The translations under genes were made by a program, and so were the position numbers. This document shows, piece by piece, positions 6,907 through 14,557 of a DNA stretch of 43,270 bases. Below the pieces are notes generated by a model. The model made no database searches, had not been told where the DNA came from, and saw only the letters and a list, made by a program, of their open reading frames with translations. The stretch covers positions 1-43,270 of the forward strand of contig JAGWVA010000034.1 of NCBI GenBank assembly GCA_028875855.1, written 5' to 3'. The DNA is from Paracoccaceae bacterium. GTDB lineage: Bacteria > Pseudomonadota > Alphaproteobacteria > Rhodobacterales > Rhodobacteraceae. Position 1 is the stretch's first letter. Each line of letters starts with the position of its first letter.

Positions 6907-7854
6907 CTAGCCGCCAACCGCGCGGATCTTTTCCAGCAGCGCGCCCTGCGCGGGCGTGGGGGTCCAGCCCTCTCGCATGGTCAGGCCGATGGGGCGGGCA
7001 GACCTCCCCATGTCCACCGGCAGCACCTGCACCAGCCCGCGCGCGATCTCGCGTGCGGCCTGAAGGCGCGACACGCAGGCAAGATGGCGGTCGTCCTGCA
7101 CCATCTCGCGCATCAGGATGACGGAACCGGTTTCGATGATGCTGTGCGGCGGCGAGACGTCCGCGGCGGTGAACAGCAGGTCGAACTGCCGCCGCGTGGG
7201 GGTGCCGCGCCGGGCGACGAGCCAGGGCCACTCCGCCAGATCGGCGGGGGTGGGGGCGGGGCGGCCCAGCAGGGGATGACCGGCACCGGCAAGGATCGTC
7301 AGCGTGTCGTCGAACAGCCGCTCCTGCACCACGTCGTCGATCGGCAGCGGGTCGCGCAGCGCCCCGATCAGGATGTCGATCTCGCCCCGGCGCAGACCGG
7401 CAAGCAACTCGTCATAGGGCCCGTCCAGCACGCGCACGGCCATGCGAGGGCGCTCTTGCCGGAAGGCGGCCAGCGCCTTGGGCAGCACATGCGACCGCGA
7501 CAGTGGCATGGCGCCGATCACGATCTCGCCCACCTCGCGACCGGACAGGTCTCCCAGTTCGGCCACGGCCTGTTCCAGTTCCGCGAACGCGAGCCGCGCG
7601 TGCCGGGCCAGCGTCACGCAGCCCTTCACGGGCACGATGCCGTGCAGGCTGCGCTGGAACAGGATGCGCCCGGCCTCGCGTTCAAGCTGGGTGATGGCGC
7701 GGTGGACGGTCGGCTGCGAGATCTCCAGCCGCCGCGCGGCCAGCGAGAAGTTCTGCGCCTCGACCGCCGCGATCAGCGCCTGCAACTGCGGGCGGGTTGC
7801 GGTCAGCTTCAGCCGCGGTGCAATCTCGGTCAGGGCCGCGTCGAGGATCGACAT
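6907..7854 (-). CDS. LysR-family transcriptional regulator (main part of a frameshifted tandem-HTH protein)
   Basis: This 315-residue frame has a complete LysR winged HTH ('FSLAARRLEISQPTVHRAIT', about residues 36-55) and a full periplasmic-binding-protein-like effector domain. Just upstream in another frame lies a second, separate LysR HTH (7875-8075). Reading on past the ATG at 7854 without stopping gives 'FPTRAGEILTQRTTRAMSIL', which continues the upstream HTH segment after a one-base shift near 7900-7908. The intact protein would be about 389 residues with two tandem HTH domains. The frame alone could still make a normal LysR protein. It lies next to the gallate-type genes and probably regulates them. 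No ribosome site is obvious at 7854. Confidence 0.8.
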   Translation of the reverse strand: MSILDAALTEIAPRLKLTATRPQLQALIAAVEAQNFSLAARRLEISQPTVHRAITQLEREAGRILFQRSLHGIVPVKGCVTLARHARLAFAELEQAVAELGDLSGREVGEIVIGAMPLSRSHVLPKALAAFRQERPRMAVRVLDGPYDELLAGLRRGEIDILIGALRDPLPIDDVVQERLFDDTLTILAGAGHPLLGRPAPTPADLAEWPWLVARRGTPTRRQFDLLFTAADVSPPHSIIETGSVILMREMVQDDRHLACVSRLQAAREIARGLVQVLPVDMGRSARPIGLTMREGWTPTPAQGALLEKIRAVGG

Positions 7855-7874
7855 GGCCCGCGTCGTGCGCTGGG

Positions 7875-8075
7875 TCAGGATTTCACCCGCCCGGGTCGGA
7901 AAGAGCCCTGCGGCGTGCGGTGAAAGAGCGGCTCGCCCGCCTCGGTTTCCAGCTTCGAGATCGCCTGCGTCACGGCGGGCTGCGAGACAAAGGACATCTC
8001 GGCCGCGCGGGTGATCGAGCCGGTCTTCGCAACCGCAAGGAAGACCCGCAGGTGGCGCAGGTTGGACCCGATCAT
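7875..8075 (-). pseudogene. Detached N-terminal HTH of the same LysR regulator
   Basis: This 66-residue frame begins MIGSNLRHLRVFLAVAKTGS and contains a complete LysR HTH ('ITRAAEMSFVSQPAVTQAIS'). It then runs 'LFHRTPQGSFRPGRVKS' to a stop. LysR proteins normally read 'TPxGLxPTxAGE' here; adding one base near 7905 restores 'GLFPTRAGEIL' and joins the frame to the gene at 6907-7854. The start ATG overlaps the stop of the upstream oxidoreductase gene (ATGA), which argues that this is the true start of the whole regulator. It may be a real mutation, a sequencing error in the GGGC run, or recoding. Confidence 0.75.
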
Positions 8076-8941
8076 AACCGGGTCAGGATCATTGCGACCC
8101 TCTCGTCCAGATCGCCGTCTTTCCCCGCCAGCCCCATCGCGCCGATGCGGTCGTGCCAGTCGGCCACGGCCCCGGTCAGCGCCGAGGGCAGGCCAAGCCC
8201 GTCCAACGTCACCACGACCTCGCGCATTTCGGCCGCGCGGCGCAGCCCGTGCTGCATCATCCGTTCGAGGTTGTAGGCGCCGCGCGTCGGCCAATCCATC
8301 TCGGGGTTCGACGCGGTCAGCGATCCCATGACCTCAGCGGCCACCCCGGCACGCTCGGCGGCAAGGAAGCATTCGGCCGTCAGCGCCTCCAGCCCCTTGA
8401 TCATCACGGACCGGATCATCTTCACGGCCGAGGCGCTGCCGACCCGCCCGTCCAGCCGCCGCGCGGTCATGCCGAGACCGGCAAGGAACGGCTCCGCCGC
8501 CTCGGCGCCGGGGCCGGAGATCAGGAGCGGCGTCCGGTGCAGGCGGGGATGGACCGGGGCCATGACGGCGACATCCACATAGACGCCTCCCGCCGCCGCG
8601 ACGATTTCCGCGGCGCGCCGCTTGCTGTCGGGCGCGCAGGAATTGCAGTCGAGCCAGAGCGCGCGAGGCCGTAGCGCGCGCGCCGCCTGTTCTGCCGCAG
8701 CCACGGCCTTATCGGCGGTGACCAGCGAGAAGACATGGCCTGCCGTCGCCAGCGCCTCGGCCCGGTCCTTGCAAAGCCGCACGCCAAGACGGTCGGCTGC
8801 CGCCAGGATCGGCGCCGCCGCGGCGGCATCCGCGATCTTCGCGTCGAAGGCTGCCACATGCTGCGACACCGCCCGCCCCCAGCCTGTCGCAAAGGCCTGT
8901 GCCGCTTCGCCGAACCCGATTGTCGCTATGTGCCGTGTCAC
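8072..8941 (-). CDS. NAD(P)-binding 6-phosphogluconate-dehydrogenase-like protein (DUF1932 type)
   Basis: This 289-residue protein starts with a Rossmann motif 'IATIGFGEAAQAF'. The middle segment 'LWLDCNSCAPDSKRRAAEIV' and 'YVDVAVMAPVHP' corresponds to the substrate-binding region of beta-hydroxyacid dehydrogenases. 'GSASAVKMIRSVMIKGLEAL' holds the catalytic lysine and leads into a helical DUF1932-like C-terminal domain. A GTG at 8941 was chosen because AGGGGA lies upstream at good spacing; a longer form back to 8995 has no such site. It is divergent from galB over a 152-bp promoter region and overlaps the LysR start by 4 bases. Context suggests a step in the aromatic-acid pathway, but the substrate is unknown. 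Confidence 0.78.
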   Translation of the reverse strand: MTRHIATIGFGEAAQAFATGWGRAVSQHVAAFDAKIADAAAAAPILAAADRLGVRLCKDRAEALATAGHVFSLVTADKAVAAAEQAARALRPRALWLDCNSCAPDSKRRAAEIVAAAGGVYVDVAVMAPVHPRLHRTPLLISGPGAEAAEPFLAGLGMTARRLDGRVGSASAVKMIRSVMIKGLEALTAECFLAAERAGVAAEVMGSLTASNPEMDWPTRGAYNLERMMQHGLRRAAEMREVVVTLDGLGLPSALTGAVADWHDRIGAMGLAGKDGDLDERVAMILTRL

Positions 8942-9093
8942 GCCAAATCCCCTCTCGAGCACGGCAAATCTTGCCCAAAGCGATGCCCAAGCCAAGTCGC
9001 TATAGCTTCATCTTATGTGCGTGTCGGTCTTTCCAATTTGTCCTTTCAGCTCTTTGTGTCCTTCTTTCGGCCAGCACGCCATCGGAGGACGCC

Positions 9094-9828
9094 ATGCCCG
9101 AGAAGAAGACCGCCCTAGTCATCAGCGCCCATGCCGCCGATTTCGTCTGGCGGTGCGGCGGGGCGATCGCGCTGCACGCGGCCAAGGGTTACAACGTCAC
9201 CGTGGTCTGCCTGTCCTTCGGCGAGCGCGGGGAAAGCGCGAAGCTCTGGAAGCAGGCGGGCATGACGCTCGACCGGGTGAAGGATGCCCGCCGCAAAGAG
9301 GCCGAGGCCGCAGCCGAGGTGCTGGGCGTGCATGACCTCGTCAGCTTCGATCTGGGCGACTACCCGCTGGAGCTTTCGCGCGACGACAAGTTCCGGCTGG
9401 TCGAGGTGATCCGCGCGGTGCAGCCATCCTTCATGCTGAGCCATTCGCAATACGACCCCTACAATACCGACCACATGTATGCCACGCAGGTCGCGCTGGA
9501 ATGCCGGATGATCGCGCAGGCCTGGGGGCACGAGCCGGGCCAGAAGGTTCTGGGCGCCCCGCAGCTCTACCTGTTCGAGCCGCACCAGACCGAGCAGATG
9601 GGCTGGAAGCCCGATACCTTCCTTGACATCACGCCGGTCTGGGACCGCAAGCGCGCCGCCATCGAATGCATGGAAGGTCAGGAACACCTGTGGGACTATT
9701 ACACCCGCGTCGCGATGAACCGTGCCAACCATTTCAAGCGCAATTCGGGCGGTCAGTCCGGAGGGCGCGACTGCAAATACGCCGAAGGGTTCCAGTCGAT
9801 CTTCCCGCGTACGGTGGACGAACTTTGA
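9094..9828 (+). CDS. galB: 4-oxalomesaconate hydratase, PIG-L/LmbE family (GalB type)
   Basis: This 244-residue PIG-L-fold protein closely follows GalB of Pseudomonas putida as I recall it: 'ALVISAHAADFVWRCGGAIA' at the N-terminus, 'CLSFGERGESAKLWK', 'FVLSHS'-like 'FMLSHSQYDPYNTDH', 'FEPHQTEQ', 'DTFLDITPVWD', 'GQEHLWDYYTRVA' and 'FPRTVDEL' at the end. GalB hydrates 4-oxalomesaconate to 4-carboxy-4-hydroxy-2-oxoadipate in gallate breakdown and is probably Zn-dependent. The ATG follows GGAGGAC. It is the first gene of a rightward unit with a VOC dioxygenase, a GalC-type aldolase and a GalD-type tautomerase. That is the complete lower pathway and supports the specific name. Confidence 0.85.
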   Translation: MPEKKTALVISAHAADFVWRCGGAIALHAAKGYNVTVVCLSFGERGESAKLWKQAGMTLDRVKDARRKEAEAAAEVLGVHDLVSFDLGDYPLELSRDDKFRLVEVIRAVQPSFMLSHSQYDPYNTDHMYATQVALECRMIAQAWGHEPGQKVLGAPQLYLFEPHQTEQMGWKPDTFLDITPVWDRKRAAIECMEGQEHLWDYYTRVAMNRANHFKRNSGGQSGGRDCKYAEGFQSIFPRTVDEL

Positions 9829-9835
9829 CCCTGAC

Positions 9836-9856
9836 GCCCGGCGGCGACCGCCGGGC
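9836..9856 (+). other. Intra-operon hairpin
   Basis: A perfect 9-bp inverted repeat (GCCCGGCGG / CCGCCGGGC, loop CGA) lies in the 84-bp gap between galB and the dioxygenase gene. No T-run follows, so it may slow RNA decay or partly attenuate transcription rather than terminate it. Confidence 0.4.
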
Positions 9857-9912
9857 CGTGACTGACATGGACTGCCCTGCGCGAACGGACGGTCGCTTTC
9901 CGGAGGAGACCC

Positions 9913-10875
9913 ATGACCGACCCGACCAATCCATCCTTCGACATCGCCCATCTCGGCCATGTCGAGATGCTGACCGACAGGTTCGACGAAAGCCTTGATT
10001 TCTTCACCCGGATCTACGGGCTGAAGCTGTCGGGGCAGGATGACCGCTCGGCCTATCTGCGCGCCTGGGACGACTACGAATTCGCCACGCTGAAGCTGAC
10101 GCGGGCGGGCACGACGGGGGTGGGCCATATCGCCTACCGCGCCGCCTCGCCCGAGGCGCTGGCGCGGCGGGTGAAGGTGATCGAAGCGTCCGGCTACAGG
10201 GTGCATGGCTGGATCGACGGCGATCCCGGCCATGGCCGGGCCTTCCGGTTCGAGGACCCCTTTGGCCATGTCTTCGAGATCTACTACGACACCACATGGT
10301 ATGCGCCGCAGGACGCCGCCGACCGGCCCGCGCTGAAGAACACCGCCAGCGCCTTCACCGGCGTGCCGCCGCGCAGGCTCGATCACCTGAACCTGCTGGC
10401 CGAGGACGTGACCGAGTTCCGCCGCTTCATGGAGACCTGCCTCGGGTCGCGCGTGACCGAGATGATCCAGCTCGACAATGGGCGGATCGGCGGCTGCTGG
10501 TTCACGGTGAACAACAAGACCTACGATCTTGCCTGCACCGAGGAACACGGCGGCGGGCAGGGGCGTCTGCACCACGTCACTTATGCCACCGACCAGCGCG
10601 AGGACATCCTGCGCGCGGCCGACATCTTCCTGCAGAACGGTGTCCATATCGAGACCGGCCCGCACAAGCACGCGATCCAGGGGACATTCTTCCTCTATGT
10701 CTGGGAGCCCGCGGGCAACCGGGTGGAACTGGCCAATTCCGGCGCCCGCCTGATCCTTGCCCCCGACTGGACGCCCGTCGTCTGGACCGAGGCCGACCGC
10801 AGGAAGGGTCAGGCCTGGGGGCTGAAGACCATCGAGACGTTCCACACCCACGGCACCCCGCCGGTTCGCACGTAA
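9913..10875 (+). CDS. Type I (VOC-fold) extradiol ring-cleavage dioxygenase
   Basis: This 320-residue protein has two VOC domains, as in catechol 2,3-dioxygenase and BphC. The Fe(II) facial triad is visible as H158 ('RRLDHLNLL'), H221 ('GRLHHVTYA') and E272 ('NRVELANSG'). The conserved His of the 'GPHKHA' loop (H253) and Tyr 262 are also present. The second-shell His of BphC-type enzymes (H195 there, in 'CNxRHH') seems to be replaced: the corresponding segment reads 'VNNKTYDLACTE'. The start follows GGAGGAG. The gene stands between galB and galC, where a gallate or protocatechuate pathway would carry its ring-cleaving enzyme. Its substrate is probably a carboxylated catechol or related diol; this is inference. 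Confidence 0.82.
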   Translation: MTDPTNPSFDIAHLGHVEMLTDRFDESLDFFTRIYGLKLSGQDDRSAYLRAWDDYEFATLKLTRAGTTGVGHIAYRAASPEALARRVKVIEASGYRVHGWIDGDPGHGRAFRFEDPFGHVFEIYYDTTWYAPQDAADRPALKNTASAFTGVPPRRLDHLNLLAEDVTEFRRFMETCLGSRVTEMIQLDNGRIGGCWFTVNNKTYDLACTEEHGGGQGRLHHVTYATDQREDILRAADIFLQNGVHIETGPHKHAIQGTFFLYVWEPAGNRVELANSGARLILAPDWTPVVWTEADRRKGQAWGLKTIETFHTHGTPPVRT

Positions 10876-10884
10876 GGAGGCCCC

Positions 10885-11556
10885 ATGCCCGTCGTCGTCC
10901 AGACCATCCCCCGCGCCGCGCCCGAGGTGATCGACGGCCTTGCCCGCGCGGGCGTGGCCACCGTGCATGAGGCGCAGGGCCGCCGTGGCTGTCTGCAAAG
11001 CTACCTGCGCCCGATCTACGCCGGCGCGCGCATCGCGGGATCGGCGGTCACGATCTCGGCCCCGCCCGGGGACAACTGGATGCTGCATGTGGCGATCGAG
11101 CAGGTGCAGCCGGGCGATATCCTCGTGCTTGCACCTACCTCGCCCTGCGACACGGGCTATTTCGGCGACCTGCTGGCGACCTCGGCCATGGCGCGGGGCT
11201 GCCGGGGGCTCGTGATCGACGCGGGCGTGCGCGACGTGCGCGAGCTGACCGGGATGGGCTTTCCGGTCTGGTCGAAGGCGATCAGCGCTCAGGGCACGGT
11301 GAAGGAGACGCTGGGGTCGGTGAACGTCCCGGTCGTCTGTGCCGGAGCTGCGATCGAGGCGGGCGACGTGATCGTGGCCGATGACGATGGCGTCGTCGTC
11401 GTCCGGCAGGCCGAAGCGGCGGAGGTGCTGGCCAGGGCCGAGGCGCGCATGTCGAACGAAGAGGCAAAGCGCAAGCGGCTCGCGGCCGGGGAACTGGGGC
11501 TCGACATCTACGACATGCGGGGCCGTCTGGCGGAGAAGGGGCTGAAATACGTCTGA
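10885..11556 (+). CDS. galC: 4-carboxy-4-hydroxy-2-oxoadipate aldolase, RraA-like (GalC/LigK/ProA type)
   Basis: This 223-residue RraA-fold protein has the sequence features of class II HMG/CHA aldolases: '[20 protein letters not shown]', 'VQPGDILVL', '[20 protein letters not shown]' and '[18 protein letters not shown]', where the Asp and Arg-Asp bind the metal and pyruvate enolate, and 'VNVPVVCAG'. The enzyme splits 4-carboxy-4-hydroxy-2-oxoadipate into pyruvate and oxaloacetate, the last step of the gallate/protocatechuate 4,5-cleavage route. AAGGAGG overlaps the stop of the dioxygenase gene 9 bp upstream, so the genes are co-translated. RraA-fold proteins can be misnamed, but the neighbours make this function likely. 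Confidence 0.85.
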   Translation: MPVVVQTIPRAAPEVIDGLARAGVATVHEAQGRRGCLQSYLRPIYAGARIAGSAVTISAPPGDNWMLHVAIEQVQPGDILVLAPTSPCDTGYFGDLLATSAMARGCRGLVIDAGVRDVRELTGMGFPVWSKAISAQGTVKETLGSVNVPVVCAGAAIEAGDVIVADDDGVVVVRQAEAAEVLARAEARMSNEEAKRKRLAAGELGLDIYDMRGRLAEKGLKYV

Positions 11557-11563
11557 GCGGGAA

Positions 11564-11622
11564 GGGGGCGCTGCCCCCGTCGCCTGCGGCGACTCCCCCG
11601 GGATATTTGGGCCAAAGTGAAA
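11564..11622 (+). repeat. Dispersed palindromic repeat, copy 1 (intergenic)
   Basis: GGGGGCGCTGCCCCC is followed by GCCTGCGGC, then by CCCCCGGGATATTTG and CCAAAGTGAA. It fills the gap between galC and galD and supplies the AAAGGG ribosome site of galD at its right edge. A second copy in the same orientation lies inside xdhA at 28799-28853. I recall this kind of element as common in Rhodobacterales genomes. Confidence 0.75.
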
Positions 11623-11631
11623 GGGCTTGGC

Positions 11632-12690
11632 ATGAGCGACGAGGGCATTCGCTGCCTGTGGATGCGGGGCGGGACGTCGAAGGGCGCCTATTTCCTGGCC
11701 GAGGATCTGCCGGGGGAGGAAGGCGCGCGGAACGACCTGCTGCTGCGTGTCATGGGCTCGCCCGATCCGCGCCAGATCGACGGGATCGGCGGCGCGGACC
11801 CGCTGACCTCGAAGGTGGCGGTGCTGTCGCGGTCTGCCCGGGCGGATGCGGATGTGGATTACCTCTTCCTCCAGGTCTTCGTGGATCAGGCCGTGGTTTC
11901 GGGGGCGCAGGGCTGCGGCAACATCCTTGCCGGGGTCGGGCCGGCCGCGATCGAGCGGGGGCTGGTGGCGGTGGCGGGCGACGTGACGGCGGTGCGGATC
12001 CACATGGTCAACACGGGCGAAGTGGCCGTGGCGCAGGTGCAGACGCCGGGCGGGCGCGTGCGCTATGACGGCACGGCGCGGATCGACGGCGTGCCGGGGA
12101 CGGCGGCGCCGGTGCCTCTGATGTTCCGCGATATCGCGGGGTCGATGTGCGGCGCCCTGCTGCCGACAGGGAATGCCGTGGACAGGATCGATGGCGTGGC
12201 CTGCACGCTGATCGACAACGGGATGCCGATCGTCGTGATGAAGGCCTCCGATTTCGGGATCGCCGGGACCGAGGCGCGCGAGGAGATGGAGGCGAACGCG
12301 CCCCTGCGCGCCCGCGTCGAGGCGATCCGGCGGAAGGCGGGGCCGATGATGGGGCTGGGGGATGTGGCCGATAAGTCGGTGCCGAAGATGACGCTGGTGT
12401 CGGCGCCGGTGGCGGGGGGCGCGATCAACACGCGCTCGTTCATTCCGCACCGCTGCCATGCCACCATCGGGGTCTTCGCTGCCGTGTCCGTGGCCACGGC
12501 CTGCACCCTTCCCGGCACGCCCGCGGCCGAGCTTGCCGTTCTTCCCGAGGATGGCCGCTTCCGGATCGAGCATCCGACCGGCGCGGCCGAGGTTCTGGTA
12601 GAGCGCGACGCCACGGGCAGGGTGACCGGCGCGGGCACGCTGCGCACGGCGCGCAAGCTTTTCGACGGGCAGGTGTTTCCGATCCCCTGA
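11632..12690 (+). CDS. galD: 4-oxalomesaconate tautomerase, PrpF family (GalD type)
   Basis: This 352-residue protein of the PrpF/diaminopimelate-epimerase-like fold has 'CLWMRGGTSKGAYFLAEDLP' at the N-terminus, 'IDGIGGADPLTSKVAVLS', 'GCGNILAGVGPAAI', 'PTGNAVDRIDG', 'CTLIDNGMPIVVMKA' and 'FIPHRCHATIGVFAAVSVAT'. GalD interconverts keto and enol forms of 4-oxalomesaconate so that GalB can hydrate it. The ATG at 11632 was preferred over a GTG 15 bases upstream because AAAGGG stands at the right distance. It follows galC after a 75-bp gap filled by the dispersed repeat. Other PrpF proteins isomerise methylaconitate, but the galB/galC context favours GalD. Confidence 0.85.
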   Translation: MSDEGIRCLWMRGGTSKGAYFLAEDLPGEEGARNDLLLRVMGSPDPRQIDGIGGADPLTSKVAVLSRSARADADVDYLFLQVFVDQAVVSGAQGCGNILAGVGPAAIERGLVAVAGDVTAVRIHMVNTGEVAVAQVQTPGGRVRYDGTARIDGVPGTAAPVPLMFRDIAGSMCGALLPTGNAVDRIDGVACTLIDNGMPIVVMKASDFGIAGTEAREEMEANAPLRARVEAIRRKAGPMMGLGDVADKSVPKMTLVSAPVAGGAINTRSFIPHRCHATIGVFAAVSVATACTLPGTPAAELAVLPEDGRFRIEHPTGAAEVLVERDATGRVTGAGTLRTARKLFDGQVFPIP

Positions 12691-12802
12691 GTGCGTTTCG
12701 GGCCGAAGGTCGCAGCCTCGCGCCCTTGACAAGACCGCCCCGAATGGCCGCCAATCCCCCCGATGCGAAAAGCAGGCGGCGGGACCGCCACGGGAGGGAT
12801 CA

Positions 12803-14428
12803 TTGGGCTGGCTACCGGACGAGAGGGGCTTGGAGAAATGCGCGGCGAACTTCGTGCCGCTGACGCCGCTGTCGCATTTGCGGCGCGCGGCGGATGTCTT
12901 CGCGGAGCGCACCGCCGTCGTCTATGGCGACACCCGGCGAAGCTATGCCGATTATGCCGCGCGCGTCTCCCGGCTTGCCTCGGCGCTTGCGCGGCGGGGG
13001 GTGAAGCCCGGAGACGTGGTGGCGACGCTCTTGCCCAACATCCCCGAACAGGCCGAGGCCCATTTCGGCGTGCCGGCAGCGGGCGCGATCCTGAACACGA
13101 TCAACACGCGTCTCGATGTGGAGACGGTCGCCTATATCTTCGGTCATGGCGGGGCGAGGATGGTGCTGGTCGATTCCACGCTGATCCCGCTTGTGGAAAA
13201 CGCGATCCGGGCGATGGAAGGCCCCGCGCCGCAGATCGTCGAGGTGGCCGACGCCGAAGCCGGGCACCTGCCGACGGGGCATTACCTCGATTACGAAGGC
13301 CTGCTGGCCGAAGGCGATCCCGATGCGCCCTGGATCATGCCCGGCGATGAATGGGAGAGCATCGCGCTTAACTACACCTCCGGCACGACGGGGCGGCCCA
13401 AGGGCGTCGTCTATCATCACCGGGGCGCCTACCTTGCCACGATGGGCAACGCGATCTCGTGGCGGATGGTGCTCTATCCGGTATACCTGACCATCGTGCC
13501 GCTGTTTCACTGCAACGGCTGGTGCCACACCTGGATGGTGCCGATGCTGGGCGGCACGCTGGTCTGCTGCCGCGACATCACCGCGAAGAATATCTACGAC
13601 GCCATCGCGGACGAAGGTGTGACCCATTTCGGCGGCGCGCCCATCGTGCTGAACGCCATCGTCAACGCGCGGGACGAGGAACGCCGCGACTTCGCCCACG
13701 TGGTCGAGGTCTTCACCGCCGGCGCCCCGCCGCCCGCCGCGACGCTGGCCGCGATCGAGCCGCTGGGTTTCAACATCACGCAGGTCTATGGCCTGACGGA
13801 AGTCTATGGCCCGGCGACCGAATGCACGTGGAAGCCGGAATGGGACGCCGTCGGCACCGATGAGCGGGCGGAGCTGAAGGCGCGCACCGGCGTGCTGATG
13901 CCGATGATGGAAGAGGCGCTGGTCCATGACACCCACGGCGTTCCGGTCGCCCGCGACGCCGCCCATCTGGGCGAGATCGCGATGCGCGGGAACGCGGTGA
14001 TGAAGGGCTATTACAAGAACCCCGAGGCCACGGCCGAGGCATTCAAGGGCGGCTATTTCCGCTCGGGCGACATCGCCTTCCAGCATCCCGACGGCTACAT
14101 CAAGATCACCGACCGCGCGAAGGACATCATCATCTCGGGCGGCGAGAACGTCAGTTCGGTCGAGGTGGAGGGGGTGCTGATGCGCCACCCCGCCGTCAGT
14201 CTGTGCGCCGTGGTGGCCAAGCCCGACGACAAATGGGGCGAGGTTCCCTGCGCCTTCGTCGAGCTGAAGCCGGGCGCCGAGGCGACGGAGGAGGAGCTGA
14301 TCGCCTTTGCCCGCGCGCGCCTTGCCGGTTTCAAGACACCCAAGCAGGTGGTCTTTTCCGACCTGCCCAAGACCTCGACCGGCAAGATCCAGAAGTTCGA
14401 ACTGCGGGCGGTGGCGAAGCTCCTATGA
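12803..14428 (+). CDS. AMP-dependent acyl-CoA synthetase/ligase
   Basis: This 541-residue adenylate-forming enzyme has the P-loop 'LNYTSGTTGRPKGVVYHHRG' (about residues 190-210), 'YGLTEVYGPATE' (A5), 'YFRSGDIAFQHPDGYIKITD' (A7) and the C-terminal catalytic lysine in 'KTSTGKIQKFELR'. It resembles medium- and long-chain or aryl acyl-CoA ligases; the substrate is not predictable. The start is probably TTG at 12803: GGGAGG lies six bases upstream and no ATG or GTG occurs for a long way into the conserved region. It follows galD by 112 bp on the same strand and may belong to the same regulon, perhaps activating an aromatic side-chain acid. It could equally be independent. Confidence 0.88.
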   Translation: MGWLPDERGLEKCAANFVPLTPLSHLRRAADVFAERTAVVYGDTRRSYADYAARVSRLASALARRGVKPGDVVATLLPNIPEQAEAHFGVPAAGAILNTINTRLDVETVAYIFGHGGARMVLVDSTLIPLVENAIRAMEGPAPQIVEVADAEAGHLPTGHYLDYEGLLAEGDPDAPWIMPGDEWESIALNYTSGTTGRPKGVVYHHRGAYLATMGNAISWRMVLYPVYLTIVPLFHCNGWCHTWMVPMLGGTLVCCRDITAKNIYDAIADEGVTHFGGAPIVLNAIVNARDEERRDFAHVVEVFTAGAPPPAATLAAIEPLGFNITQVYGLTEVYGPATECTWKPEWDAVGTDERAELKARTGVLMPMMEEALVHDTHGVPVARDAAHLGEIAMRGNAVMKGYYKNPEATAEAFKGGYFRSGDIAFQHPDGYIKITDRAKDIIISGGENVSSVEVEGVLMRHPAVSLCAVVAKPDDKWGEVPCAFVELKPGAEATEEELIAFARARLAGFKTPKQVVFSDLPKTSTGKIQKFELRAVAKLL

Positions 14429-14557
14429 CGGGGGCCGGGGCGGGTTGTCCTGGATCATTTTGTCCCTGCCGAACCGCGGCCAGACTGAGGCCTGCGGTTC
14501 CGGAGCGGGAGAGGCGGCTGTGACGAGATCCGATACAAGCACGCGCGGAGACGGGGC

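Noticed and set aside
8942-9093. LysR operator (T-N11-A) in the galB divergent promoter
   Set aside because: Small repeats occur (GCAA-ATC-TTGC at 8964; GCCCAA twice), but none has the length and spacing of a LysR box, so no site is claimed.
9115-12912. Minus-strand open frame of about 1265 codons across the gal-type cluster
   Set aside because: It runs antisense through galB, the dioxygenase, galC and galD. There is no recognisable domain, and the composition is typical of a high-GC shadow frame.
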